DNA of 64,000 bases. It comes from Collybiopsis luxurians FD-317 M1 (taxonomy: Eukaryota; Basidiomycota; Agaricomycetes; Agaricales; Omphalotaceae). Numbering within the stretch: the first letter of the stretch is position 1; each line of letters starts with the position of its first letter. The notes under the pieces were generated by a model. The model was not told where the DNA came from, ran no database searches, and saw only the letters and a list, made by a program, of their open reading frames with translations. The stretch lies in the NCBI GenBank assembly GCA_000827265.1, contig KN834750.1, forward strand, positions 1,837,297-1,901,296. The letters are read 5' to 3'. This document shows, piece after piece, positions 45,692-57,467 of the stretch. Made by a program: the position numbers and the translations under genes.

Positions 45692-47886
45692 TTAACTCCT
45701 CAACGGCGGGCCCCGACTCAACTCGACACCCATCTTCTGCACAACCTGGATGCCCAGCGGCTCAAAAGCCTTCTTCCACCACTCCCTCCTCCTCCTCCCC
45801 TCAAATATCGAATTGGACCGCTCCCCCGTCTCACCCTCGGGTCCAAACACAAACACCTTGTCCTCGCTGAACGGAGCCTGTCCGTGCGCAAACGAGATCC
45901 ACTGCTCTTGCATCGTGTCTCGCACACGAGAGTAGGACCACGCTGCGACGGAGGGCGCAAAACCCCAACTATCCTCGCCTCCGAAGCCGAACGCATCTTC
46001 TTCGGAGCTCATCGCGTCGTCGTCTCGGACAACAGATGGGTACTTGATGTACCCATCGCCCTCGTCGACGTCGACGTCGTCAAAGGTGAATGTTTCGGGG
46101 AACATTTCTGATTCGCCAGAGGCTGCGATGGTCCTTGTGGAGGATGACGAAGAGCAAGATTCTGGTAGGGGGGCGTTGTCAAAGAGGTACATGAGATCCG
46201 CCGCATGGTGAGGCGTCAAACTCCATGGTCCCTCTTGGTCGAAGACGTATCTCCATACGCCTCCTGCGAGTGCACCTCCTGCGACGGCACCACCCCCAAT
46301 CCTTTCTTTGGTCTCCCTCGCCACGTTCCTGGCGAAACAATCCGTGGGCCACGCTACCCGCGCATCATTGACCAACTCAAACAACCTCTCCGCGATCTCA
46401 TCGTCAGGGGTGTACGACGAGATATCGTACGTGTGGAAGAGGGTGTTGGTTTTGGAGAGGGATTGGCACACAGCTTTGATTCGTTTGGTCGCAGCTGCGG
46501 ACGTCCAGTAGCGGATGGGTGTGGACCAGAGCATCGAGTCGGAGGCGCAATCGCCTATAAGGAGGGGTTGGAAAATGGATCGTGCGGCATTGGAGTGAGG
46601 GTTGGAAGAAGTCGCGTGAGCGGAAGAAGGGGAAGACCCGGTGATAGGTTTTGATGGTGAAGATGAATGAGAGTATAATGCGGCAAGTGCCGCTTTTGGT
46701 TTCGAGATGGAATTGTTCAACATATGATGATGATGCCTGTGCGCATCATCAGGCAATAAATAATCTTTCCAGTCGTGCCTTAGAAACACCCCATCGTCCA
46801 CAACTCTCAATGATCGGCCGAATTTGACCAACTGGTCAGCGTCCATCGCGCGGAGCTGACTGATGGTAGAGAGGTGCATCGTGGACATGAGTCGCGAAAG
46901 TTGACAGCCCGCGGCATCGATGTTAGGAATGTTATACTCGAACACGGCGCTCTGGACAATGGCGCGGTGGAAGAGGGGACGAGTTTCGTTGGCAGTGGAG
47001 AGCAGATGGCAGACGATGTCAAATGCACCGCTGGACTGACCAAAGAGGGTGATATTATTGGGATCCCCACCGAAGTCTGCAATGTATCGGTGCAGCCATT
47101 CAAGGAGATTGCGTTGATCTCGGAGACCATAGTTGCCTATGCCCTCTTCGCTGTCCTCACGCAACTGAGGACCGGCGGCGAAACCGAAAAGACCTAGACG
47201 AAAACTGGGTAATTCATACAAGTATTTGAGTTTTGACAGGTCGATGAACATGAAGGGTTGATCTTACTTGAAAGTAATCATAATCATGGGCTTGGCCATG
47301 AGAACGCTTTTGCGAACCAGGGCACCGCCGTCGTAAACCCAGCTGGAACCTGACCCTCTGTCGTCGCCGCTACAAATGAACAATTTGAGCTTGAGCACCA
47401 AGAGAAAAATTAAGAATATGTATCGTACCCATGAACCCAAACCATAACAGGTAAATGCGCCTGCGGCGTCAATCCGCCCGGACAGGTAATATTTAGGTTC
47501 AGGCATTCAAATTCGTTCTGTTTCAAGGACTGATTGGGAACATCCTCGTAGTTAAGACCGAACAGAGTCTCTTCGAAGCTGTTCATGTTTTTGACTTGAG
47601 GACAGATGGGACTGAGAGACGGAGGATCGTGAGCGGCGAATCAAGAGGGAGATGGTGTAGTCGAAACTTACCCGTATCTGGAAGCGTCGACAACTGGTGG
47701 GTAAGACGAGAAAACCGTTGACCGACGGAATCGAGCAGGAACAGAGGCATATTTGATTCCACGGTACTGGTGTATAGGAGTATCGAGGGTAGAGAGAGAA
47801 TGCTCTACACCTCGAAAGACGGTTTCGAGGGCAACGTGGTGCACTTCGGGTTCAAACACCGTTGCGGCAGATTGAGAAATGGGCAT
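45692..47886 (-). CDS. Type-B carboxylesterase/lipase
   Basis: Four exons (47886-47672, 47611-47429, 47369-47268, 47204-45692) give 670 aa. Family marks: YRGIKYASVPARFRR near the start, CLNLNITCP, an oxyanion-region VWVHGGDRGSGSSWVYDGG, NFRLGLFGFA, GNYGLRDQRNLLEWLHRYIADFGG split by the usual spacing, and the nucleophile Ser in LFGQSSGA. The catalytic His is probably in LTPHHAADLMYLF. No signal peptide is seen, so a cytosolic enzyme is likely, unlike many secreted fungal lipases. A low-complexity Ser/His-rich insert (about residues 320-375) and an acidic insert (about 535-580) lengthen it beyond the usual 550 residues. It hydrolyses esters; substrate unknown. Confidence 0.88.
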
Positions 47887-49742
47887 GTCTAGGACCTCTT
47901 TTGGCGTTCTGGATCCACGTCGACGGTGGTATGTAGCAGAAACAAGAGAATGAGGAAGAGGGATGGTTAGGAGGAGAAGGAAACGATTTGAAGATCACGG
48001 GATGATTGCACTTTTACCTCTTTGAACAGAGACATCCGAAAATCTGAACCTCTCAAATACGGAGGAGCCCTTGAAAAAATCTGGCTTCATCTCCCAAAAA
48101 GGCATTCGACTAGTTGGATCGATAGATCACACGTGACAGAGATCCGAAATGTTGAATTGAGACATTTCAATTCTCGCACTTTCGGAGACTCTCACGTAGA
48201 ATGAGCTAGGCGGTGACGAGAAGCTAGGCGGTGACGAGAATGAGCGAGAATTGACAACCACTGCGCAGCCTTTGACTCATCCGTCTCCAGAATGCGCGCA
48301 TATGTGATGCCTTTTTGACGTAGTCGGTCAAGCAGAATAATACAAAACTTACCGCTAGGATCACAAGGTTGGCTCAAGCTCGATCCAAGACAGAGACGGA
48401 GTTACCTCGCAATGGCCGGGTGAAATCGCGGGAATGAAGGGGAACATAGCTCTGTTAATAGAAAAGCATTGATTGCCATGCATCACAAGAAGCTTCGCCA
48501 GCTGGAAAACTGCGTTCGACCATCAGTTTGAAACTTTTCGGGTCTTTTCTCTTTTTTTAGCATGTGAAGTCGCAGCCATATTATGTGAAAGTTATGTGAA
48601 AGATGGATAGATGCGGTTGCTGCGTACGGCTTCTGGACGTGGACGATTTTGAATGCTTTCAAAAAAACTTCATCAATTTGCGTGTAAGCGAACATCTTTA
48701 CCACACAAAACTTACCTCGTAGACGTAAAAGTGGTAAAAATCGGGATGAGAAGACATCTAGCGAAGGGCTAAAAACCCTCATAATCTTTCTGTCAGAAAA
48801 GTGCTATTGAAAGTTAGGACCAGAACTACGGATAACCAGAGACGAAACTCAACATTAGAGCCATAGATCAAGAATACATCGATTGGTCTTGATTTCGGCT
48901 CATTCTTTTACTTTCCTTGTGTCGAACATGAACAACTCAATGATAATGCTTTTCGTGCAAGAGCAAAGTGTATATGTGCTAGTAACATAGAATACACATC
49001 GAGCTAACGAACAGAAAAAAAACTAGAGCCAAGTAAACTCTAGTAGGCTGTTAAGCGGAAAGTATGATGCTACTCACATTACAGAACCATACACTGGCAG
49101 ACTCCAAAAGCGAAACTTCCTAGGCGAAAAACTAGGCACAGTCTGGGACAGGCAAGGGCCGTGAAAGTTGAGGACAAGGTGCGATCGATGGATTATCGAT
49201 AAGATTACGATGGCGTTTTAAATTCCCACGAATCAAAGCATTTCTTTGCGCAGCGTTTTTAACTAGCAGCGAACCTGCTTCAGTGCTCGGGTCTCTCATA
49301 TCTTTCCGACGAATTCTCTGGAAATAGCTTTGGCAGAGTCGACACTAGATCATGCACAATGTTACCCCCTGCAACTTGATCACTCAATTTCACATTAAGC
49401 GTACCATCTAACATGCTCACTGTAGGTTTCCGAATGTCAAGAACATGAATTGCTCTTATAGAGCTTTCAGGACATGTTGTACCTTGACTTTCTCATTTTA
49501 AACAAGAATATCTCTATTCTATCATCAGCTTTCCTCAACGCTGACCACCCCTTTGCCTCGTGTCACGAGCAACCTCATGGTCCTCCGAACCAGAACGGAT
49601 GAATTCTCATATAAATGCACAAGCAAAAAAAGATGGGCGTGTTCGTCGCGTTGTCTAAAAGCTATAAGCGAAAGGATTGCTGATTCCTTCCGACATCTCT
49701 TTATTTGAGGCTGCCTCCTCCCCCTCTCGTTTGCCTGGATTG
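47887..49742. other. Long intergenic region
   Basis: About 1.85 kb with no convincing gene; it contains a two-unit 18-bp tandem repeat at 48205-48240. Frames at 48483-48782 (minus) and 48022-48204 (plus) carry no motif. The right end is the presumed promoter of the chitinase. Confidence 0.5.
48205..48240 (+). repeat. 18-bp perfect tandem duplication
   Basis: GCTAGGCGGTGACGAGAA occurs twice in a row. Confidence 0.85.
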
Positions 49743-51636
49743 ATGTTTTCGCTTTCTAATTCCGTCTTTGTGATAATTCTCGTTCTCGCCCAGGTTGCTT
49801 TCGGCCAACCGAAATGTGGTCTAGTCCCGCCCAAGAACGCCATTGATTCCAGTCCGAAATCTTCCGCGGGTTCCGGCGTATCCGGCTCCCCTGATGGCGA
49901 TTTAGAAGATGTGCTGGCCAACGGCTGGTATCCTGGATGGCTTGCCGATACTAACCCTCCCAGTAATATCTCGTGGAGCAAGTATAATACTTTGACTTTT
50001 GCCTTTGCGTGAGTCATGCAATTGCGCCGGAATTTGCTTCCTAGTGTGACGAAGAGACATTATTACTTGATATATCTCAGGACAACCACATCGGATGTGA
50101 ACACGGTGGCGCTGGACTCTGTCAGCCAGCAGGCTCTTCCTCAATTCGTAAGCCAGGCAAAAACCAACGTGAGGAGTAGTGCTAGTTGTCTGCGACCGTC
50201 TTTATACATTTCCATCACTTCTAGAATGTTAGCTCCATTCTGTCAATTGGAGGCTGGTCAGGTAAGCAGGTCGAAGTTTCGAAACGGAAGGTGTACCCAT
50301 TACTAGAATAGGATCGATGTACTTTTCAAATGCAATGGCTACTTCGCAGAATCGAAGCGCATTCGTGAAAACGGTGACAGGTCTGGTGGACCAATATGGA
50401 GTGGATGGGATCGAATTCGAGTACGCACCGTAGCCTTTTTGCCCGAATTACTCACACTGATTCAACTGCGCCTGGGCAGTTGGGAGTACCCTGGGAAGCA
50501 AGGGATCGGGTGCAACACTGTCTCTTCAGCAGGTACGCAAGGCCGCTGACTGTTAGGGGATGGCTCGATCTCATAAACTCCAACGTAGATTCGGCAAACT
50601 TCCTTTCATTTCTTCAAGAACTTCGGCAAGACCCCACTGGAGAGAATCTGATCCTCGCAGCTGCAGTGTCAATTACACCTTTTGTTGGGTCAGACGGAGA
50701 ACCAATGACCGACGTGTCTCCCTTTGCAAAGGTACTCGATCACATAAGTTCGTTGAACTCGTTGTTTTCCTTTCGAATGGGGCTAAAAACGCTTGGGATT
50801 TAGGCATAATGAACTATGATAGTGAGTTTACGATACAAAGGCATCGATCTAAGTAACTCACCAGCGGATCCGAATAGTCTGGGGCTCCTGGTCGAGTACT
50901 GTGGGACCGAACGCACCTCTGAATGACACCTGCGCACCGACTAAAGATGGATCTGCTGTGTCCGCGGTCAAGGCATGGACTTCTGCTGGCTTTCCAGCTG
51001 ACCAGGTGCGCCTAGAGATCATCTTGCCTTTTTTTCATTTCAATTCTCACTGGATAACCTAATCTCCGACTCCAGATTTCGCTCGGAGTGGCCGCGTACG
51101 GTCACTCCTTCGATGTCAGCAACTCTAACGCGGTCAAGAGCGATACTTTACAGCTCTACCCCCCTTTCAACGCCGGTGAACAACCCCATGGTGACAGCCA
51201 AGACGGACAAGCTGGTACAGATGAATGTGGTAATCCAACTCCTGTAGGAGGTATCTTTAACTTTTGGGGATTAGTCGATGGCGGCTTTCTCACTACCAAT
51301 GGAACCGCGGCAAGCGGGATTGATTACGTGTATGATAACTGCAGTCAGACGGTGCGTCAGCTTCTTCTTTTTGTCAATAATGATATACCGGGTCCTTCAT
51401 GCTCGAAGGGCCGGGGAACTGATCCTCTAAGATAGCCTTTCGTGTACAATCCTACTTCTGACGTGATGGTTTCATACGACGACGCGACGTCCTTTGCCGC
51501 GAAGGGAAGATTCATCAATGCTATGGAGCTGAAGGGGTTCTCAGTTTGGCATATATTGGGTGATTATAACAATATTCTTATAGATGCTATTAGCGATGCG
51601 ATGGGTATAGAATCGGTATGCTCGAGTTCCTCGTAA
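49743..51636 (+). CDS. Secreted GH18 chitinase
   Basis: Ten exons (49743-50008, 50081-50168, 50226-50262, 50312-50420, 50480-50532, 50589-50747, 50804-50821, 50878-51005, 51076-51351, 51436-51636) encode 444 aa. Signal peptide: MFSLSNSVFVIILVLAQVAFG. The GH18 barrel shows ANGWYPGWL (strand 1), ILSIGGWSGS (strand 3) and the catalytic DGIEFDWEYPG (strand 4, DxxDxDxE with the last Glu as acid), then ISIMNYDIWGSW and LGVAAYGHSF; a late conserved Trp is in GFSVWHILGD. It cleaves chitin outside the cell or in the wall, for remodelling or nutrition. No chitin-binding module or GPI signal is visible. Exon 7 is 18 nt and carries MNYD. The ATG chosen starts the signal peptide directly. Confidence 0.92.
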
Positions 51637-51929
51637 ATTATCTTTGACCGTTTTTCTCTGCTCTCCAGTGATGCATATTTGATTAGCTAGGTATACCCGT
51701 TCGATGTTTAATGTATGTTTTAAAGTATATCTTATCTTGAATGATACCTGTTTAGAGCTTAGAAACTGAAACTTTAGAGGTCCTTGATTTCGATTAGCTT
51801 CGGGTATTTCTATTCCTCCGGTTTTTTGATCTTTTGAACCTTCTCAGTAAGAAAAAGGGATGCAAGAACGTATTACCACTTTCCAGCCGTAGCCAGGTGG
51901 AGGGAATCGGGTGACATAGCGAAGTTTAC

Positions 51930-52270
51930 AATCTGTTGAATGCAAACAAAAGAGTCGACGAAGACTGATATAGGATCAATTGTGGGCCTTGCACAGAAAG
52001 TGTGTCCGAGAAGATTGAATTTTGATTCTTCAAAGTAAACGTCATTGTGATAAAGAAGCTTTCAAGCAACCCAACATCAGGCGGACCTGCTAGGGATGCT
52101 TTTTTTTCCTTCCAGAATATAATATTCGGTCTCTGGTTTCTCCGCACATTCAAACAGCGAACAAAACCTTAAAATCTTTGGTGGTGCTTTTGTTCGCTCC
52201 TATGCACTGCTTGCTAGCAACCATGACGGTCCGAATATAACATGAATCGGAAATTTTTTGCCAGTGATGT
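51930..52270. repeat. Duplicated block, copy A (first part inverted)
   Basis: 52097-52270 matches 53387-53530 directly (shared GGTTTCTCCGCACATTCAAA and TTGCTAGCAACCATGAC). 51935-52010 matches 53283-53360 only as reverse complement (shared GACTCTTTTGTTTGCATTCAA). Confidence 0.75.
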
Positions 52271-52375
52271 GCCGGCTGGGGCCCGGCCGGCTAGGGCCCA
52301 GATAGCCGCGGCCAGGGCTCATCTAAAACTCAAGCCGGGCCCTATTTGACGGCTGGGGGCCGGCCAAGGCTCAAA
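52262..52375. repeat. GC-rich palindromic patch
   Basis: Several GGGCCC/GGCCGG motifs, for example GGGCCCGGCCGGC followed by TAGGGCCC, inside otherwise AT-rich DNA. It is absent from the other copy of the duplication, so it is an insertion in one copy or a loss from the other. Confidence 0.55.
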
Positions 52376-52394
52376 CGTACAAAATGATTGTCAG

Positions 52395-52700
52395 GCGCTG
52401 AGCCCGGTTTGGAGCAGAGAGGCTTTTCAACTCTTCTTTGCGCAATGTCTAGCTGAAGCTGTACTTGACTCTAAGTCTGATATTCATTCATAAGCTTCCG
52501 TAGAAGTTCCTCATATGCATTTCGATAGCGGCATTTTGGTAATAGGCATGCTTATCTGCATGATATATAGATAATCGAATAACTCCCCAACAGCAACTAC
52601 TAAGTAGAGTCTTCTGATTTACTCTCAATACCATTCATTCCATGGGGGTCCTTCAAGAATGGATAATGACACTTCAACTGTGGCTCTCCCTGGTAGGAGA
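52395..52700 (+). repeat. Duplicated block, copy A (3' part, relic of the 7TM gene end)
   Basis: Matches 53570-53885 in order: TGAGCCCGGTTTGGAGCAG, GCTTCCGTAGAAGTTC, CTCAATACCATTCATTCCA and GTGGCTCTC. The last part covers the stop region of the 7TM gene in the other copy. Confidence 0.75.
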
Positions 52701-52783
52701 ATATTAAAGACTTGCTAATTGCAAGTGTTCCAACTTGCAATAGCCTAAGCCCTCAGACTAAGCAATGTAAAGGCCTGCGCCGG

Positions 52784-52879
52784 TTAGGGTTAGCATAACA
52801 GCGCGGGTCTGAACATTGCCAAACATTGTGGGACCACTGTGGGTTAGGGTTAGGGGTTAGGCAGTTAGGGTTTAGGGTC
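52784..52879 (+). repeat. Interstitial telomere-like TTAGGG repeats
   Basis: GGTTAGGGTTAG at 52782-52793 and a second cluster at 52841-52879 (GGGTTAGGGTTAGGGGTTAG, then GTTAGGGTTTAGGG). Degenerate TTAGGG is the telomere unit of most filamentous fungi. Confidence 0.75.
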
Positions 52880-52977
52880 GGTGATATATCTGGGGGTCCG
52901 GGTTACAGCCATCCTTTTGGCTTAATTAGCGTCAAAATAAATGCCATGTAGAATGAAATGATTCAAGAATACACTAG

Positions 52978-53060
52978 AGCATCTTGGTGTAGTGGTTACG
53001 TGTGCCGCTGATTTATGCTGGACAGCTGTCAAACTTATGTCTCGATGCAAGCCAAGGATA
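52978..53060 (+). repeat. tRNA-like/SINE-like fragment
   Basis: GCATCTTGGTGTAGTGGTTA resembles a tRNA 5' end with an A box. No good B box or acceptor pairing follows, so it is not a functional tRNA. It may be a tRNA-derived short element. Confidence 0.25.
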
Positions 53061-53275
53061 CAATTTTTCTATTGACTCATTGAAATACTTTGAAGGCTCA
53101 TGTGCACACAGGGAGCCTGAGGGCTTGAGGAGAGGATGATATCATTGTCGATTTGCATGCATCTTCAATGCTCCTCAGTGTTGCGGCGTCTGTGACCATG
53201 GCACATAAGTAATACATTTCCCTTCCTTCCTCCTTCTCAATGACGCTAACTTCAAGAATCAATGTTCAGTATTTG

Positions 53276-53885
53276 ACATGCGCTTTCCGTGCAAGGATCA
53301 CAACTGATCCTATGCCAGTCTTCGCCGACTCTTTTGTTTGCATTCAAGCAGATCATAAACTTCACTATGTCACCCAGTGGTATACTTTTTTTCTTCGAGA
53401 AAATAATTTTCAGTCTTTGGTTTCTCCGCACATTCAAATCTCTGGTGTCCTTTTTGTTCGCATCCTATCCGCTACTTGCTAGCAACCATGACAGTCTGAA
53501 TACAAAATGCGACAGAAATCTTTTGCCATCTTGTCAGGAGATGGCTTAATTAATGACAGGTTTGTGAGTACTGAGCCCGGTTTGGAGCAGGTGGGCTTTT
53601 CAACACTTGATTCTAAGGCCTAATATTTGAGTTGGCCCCAATAGAGTCAGCTTTGAACATTCATATGCTTCTTGGATGCTTCCGTAGAAGTTCATATGCA
53701 TTTTGATAGCTGCATTCCAACAATAGTCATGCTCATTTGTGTTATATATAATTTATAAATGATCAAATAACTCCTTCAAACCTAGTAGAGTTTTTTAACT
53801 GACTCTCAATACCATTCATTCCAGGTGGGTCCTTCAAGAGCTGACAACAATATTTGATCAGTGGCTCTCTGTAGTATGAGAATGA
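53276..53885 (+). repeat. Duplicated block, copy B
   Basis: Contains in one orientation all the segments that are split and partly inverted in 51930-52700. Its right end overlaps the last exon of the 7TM gene on the minus strand. Confidence 0.7.
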
Positions 53886-55143
53886 TCCATAGTCTGGCTG
53901 ATATGGAGGGTCTCAATTGCTGAAGTATTATCCATGTTGACCAAAATGACAACTGCAATAGGATACCATGCCTAAAAGAGTTATTCATGAAATTCAGTTG
54001 AGTAGCTGGAAATCCGGACTTACAGAAGCAAACACAAATATGGCTTCTATGATTACAGAGATGAAATTAAGGCTTGGAGATCCATAAACTTGCAGCAGTG
54101 CAGAAACAGCAGCAAGAGCCTGTAATGCACAAAATATGGCACCAGATTCAATCAATAGGAGTAGGATATTTTGAACCCTTGTTTGCCGGTGAACTGAAGC
54201 TTCTTTCATGATATGATGGTGCTTCCTGTACACAATGTATAATGAGAGTTGCATAACTAGGGAAAGGAATTTGAGGGAACTTGCCATGCTCTCCATGCAA
54301 TCAGACCAGTTGCAAACATGTTGACTATTATTGAAACCAAAGGTGATATCCAGTCCAAAATTGTCCTAGAACCAGATTTTTCCTCCTTGATATCAATGTT
54401 GTCTAAAATACAATCAGCAATTTGAATTCCTTTGTGGTTTTATGCAAAGGCTTCAATGCACTTTTCATATATAAATAGTCTAACCACACACCTAGATTGA
54501 CAATCATAAGAAGCACAAGTGCAGCCTGCCAAAACCTCTCATGCTGAAATAATATCCATGCTCTCCAAACTGCAATAGAATCACTTAGGAGCAACTGGTT
54601 AACAGAATCAAGTCATTGAACAAGAGATCTACACAAAACACTCACAGAAATTGACAAAGGCCAGGGTGTCATGTAAAAGATGGACAAAATTTTTGTGTTT
54701 GCTATCATGGCTGCAGCTTCAAGAACCCCCTGGATGTTGGGTTTGATCTGTACCAGTGAAACCTGGACCTCAATAAGTGCGACTACCCCGCTATAGAGGA
54801 CATCCCAAGTAGAGGTGATAAATATGATAATAAGGCAACAGAGAAGAGCAATTCTTGAATGGGTCCAGCATTTGGTCCTATTGAAGTAGCGCAGTGAGAA
54901 AGACATGAGTACAAAATCTGAGTAACAATCAGCCGCTTTTCATACGCTAGGATGTGACTAGCAATGAGTATCCCTAGAAGAGATAAACCTAAAAGTAACC
55001 CATTGTTGACTAGTCTGCTGTTGAATAGAGAATTTTGGTTGATACATACCCAAACCGGTCATCTTCATTATTATCAAGCTTATGGTGTTCTCGTAGACCA
55101 CAGTGGCATATGAAGCAATAAGTTGGTGTTCTTCCGGAGTCAT
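53858..55143 (-). CDS. Agaricomycete-type 7TM membrane protein
   Basis: Seven exons (55143-55050, 54988-54959, 54917-54646, 54594-54492, 54402-54285, 54225-54024, 53971-53858) join in phase to 310 aa. Hydrophobic helices include LGILIANFVLMSF, IALLCCLIIIFIT, AALVLLMIV, LVSIIVNMFATGLIAWRAW, ILLLLIESGAIFCALQALA and AWYPIAVVILVNM. Marks shared with the large unnamed basidiomycete receptor-like family are LLSDSIAVWRAW, the WRAWK after helix 5 and a C-terminal hydrophilic tail. Ligand and signalling are unknown. Intron 5 is GC-AG (GCAAGT). The gene is AT-rich compared with most of the window, and its 3' end is duplicated at 52395-52700. The start MTPEEHQL is typical of the family; the second exon (30 nt) relies on a weak GTCACA donor. 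Confidence 0.72.
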
Positions 55144-56424
55144 GACTCAAGTGAAAGACAATCGATATGATTGCTCTGGGTGGTCCATTTATACCACAAC
55201 TTTTCAATTCCATCATGATGTTGATGCTGGACATCGTCTCCACTGCTGAATCTGTAATATTTTCTTTTTCTGTTCTACTAGCTAGGAACTTTGTTATGAT
55301 TGATTCAGGCTTCCGTGTCTTTTTCTGCTTCTAGTGTGTGGGAATGCTCAATCCAGCACAAGCTTTATGGCCCACTATGATGTTGATTCAAGACATGCTA
55401 CACTGCTGAGATCACCTTCTGAGCCCCAAGAGCTGATTGTTTAAGCATGCAGCATCAATACAGCTTTGTTGATTAGGCCCAAAGGATGGCCCTTGTGTAG
55501 TTACCTACAGTTGGCATAGAAAACAAAGCAATGCAGTTTGTTGAGACTGATCTCTTATCTTGATAGAATATCATTTACTTGATGCATAGTGGGCCAACAC
55601 TAACACATGGCAGGACTCCTGCCCTTTTCAGTGATTGGAACAAATTACTTTGCGGATCCTGGATCATTGATCATCAATGTAATGAAAACTAACTAAAATT
55701 GTATAAATTGCAAAAACTAGATCAATTCAAAATTGCCTGCCTTGGATCAGGCACAGAATTCTCAGAGCAGAAACTCGGCATTCCATTCCATGCACTTGTA
55801 ATCACCAAGACCAATTTTCCTTAGCCATCCCTGAAATAACAAGTCACTCAAGAGCCACTTCGAAGTTCAAACACTAAATGAACTCCAAAAAACAGAGCCT
55901 AAAGGTCTATTATGGATTGCTACTGTTCAAAATCCCAAATAAAAACAAACTAACAGAGTAAACATCACATCAACTAATAATATTGTCAGGACAACATTGC
56001 AGTGGTCATTTATATTAACACTGGTGAAGATACTAGGAATAAGGGACAAAGGGAGCAAGTGCCTGGAAACAGGATTTAGAACAGAACAGAGTCCTCTACT
56101 TTATGTATGTGCTGCTACGCAGGGGTTCAATTTTCCGAGTTCTTCGCTGATTTCAGACAACGAGGCTTACTTTAAATGAGATCTCGCGGAGAACAAATGG
56201 CAAACTTGGTGTACACGCAGTTGATTATTTTGACCTCACAGCGAGGCAATCAGTCATCCGTGTTCACTATGTACATAGTAATGTACCACCTCCATTGGCA
56301 GAGGGATATATTTTCGAGAGTTGAGCTAGAAGAGGAGTTACGCATCATGTCGCGTCTAGCCGTGTTGACGTTTTCCGTTCTACGTCTCTGCTCTTCCTTC
56401 AGACCTTTCTCTTTTTTTTTTATT
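55144..56424. other. AT-rich intergenic
   Basis: No gene seen. A loosely repeated motif (ATGATGTTGATxCxxGACATxxTxxxCACTGCTGA) occurs at about 55214 and 55378. Confidence 0.45.
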
Positions 56425-57467
56425 TTAGGAGGAAGAGGAACCTTCCCCACTGGCAGTCGACCTATGAATATTCCGCGGCCAGTCCGCAATCTGCCAATCT
56501 GGCCATCCAGCCGTTTGCGCACGAGAGTTGCCTTAGTGGCAGTTAAATAAACAACACATAAGCCTACCGAACGGAAATGAAACACAGCCTACTGACCTTT
56601 AGATATCTCAACCTGAAGCTCGAGCGTGTTCCTTCCCTGCCCCTGCTGCTGAGTATGACCACTGCCCTGCGATTCCTGAGATGATTCACCATCGGATTCA
56701 TCTGATTTCTCGAGAACATCATCAGGGAAATACATAAGAATATCGCTCAAACTCTGAGGTTGGTTTACGCCTCGTTTCGGGAAGAACACCAGGGTTGATT
56801 TGGGATCGAGATGCTTAGCCCGGACACTTTGGTCGCGAGTGGTACTCATGTACGCGTAACGCCAGTTAGCGATGTAGAGCTAAAGAAAGAAAATGCAGTT
56901 CAACAGATGGTATATCAAACAAAATATCAACAGACATTGATTTGAGCTCGTACCTTGGGAGCGCGGACTATTTTGGTTGCGGCGCCTTTGATTTTAACCT
57001 ATGGATCGTTTTTTTCATTCATTAGATCAAGAACGAGTTGTACGGGACGAATGAGAGGTACAAACCTCAACATCGTTGCCCCTGGCAATTATCAAAAACG
57101 TGAGTTACAACCCATCGATACTAGAACGGATTGACGACACTTACATATTTTGTCGTACGGGATAAACTTCCCCTCCGTGCTCCTGTGCACGGGTAGTAAC
57201 AGTATTTTTGCTTCTAAACTCTTGAGCCGTTGCCTAATTATAAGCAACGCACATCAGTGAATCAAAAGGCCCAGTCCAATTCGAAGAAAACAAACCCACC
57301 TGGTCGACGTACATATACCCAACAAATAGTTGGTTATAAGAAAAAAGGGGCAGACCCCGGGTTTCAACAAGGCTGGTATTGACAGGAGACGCATTAGTGA
57401 CTCGCGTCGTTAACAGTACGAAGAAAAGCAAAGAAGAGAGTAGGGTTTTTGAGAGAAAAAACGCCAT
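56425..57467 (-). CDS. Secreted orphan protein
   Basis: Six exons (57467-57300, 57233-57145, 57081-57066, 56998-56954, 56879-56597, 56531-56425) encode about 235 aa. The N-terminus is a strong signal peptide, MAFFLSKTLLSSLLFFVLLT, with a cleavage-like NASP. The core has LFVGYMYVDQATAQEFRSK, KIKGAATKIVRAPKLYIANW and STLVFFPKRGV; then an acidic Ser/Glu/Gln tract (DESDGESSQESQGSG), the QVEISK end and a short tail. No family is recognised. Exon 3 is 16 nt. The last exon is the least certain: without its splice the frame ends at 56589, and another acceptor gives a longer basic tail. No conserved cysteine pattern is visible, so it is not a typical disulfide-rich effector. Confidence 0.55.

Larger units (their letters stand above)
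51637..53857. other. Rearranged duplicated region, no intact gene
   Basis: About 2.2 kb made of two sets of related blocks, a GC-rich palindromic patch and telomere-like repeats, all listed separately. No intact coding region is seen. Confidence 0.6.

Noticed and set aside
52978..53060. A functional tRNA gene
   Set aside because: Only the A-box-like start is present; no B box, cloverleaf pairing or anticodon arm could be drawn.
56250..56585. 111-codon minus-strand frame as a separate gene or alternative tail of the secreted orphan
   Set aside because: It is very basic, ends in low-complexity sequence and lacks a domain; the shorter final exon keeps the hydrophilic tail pattern.
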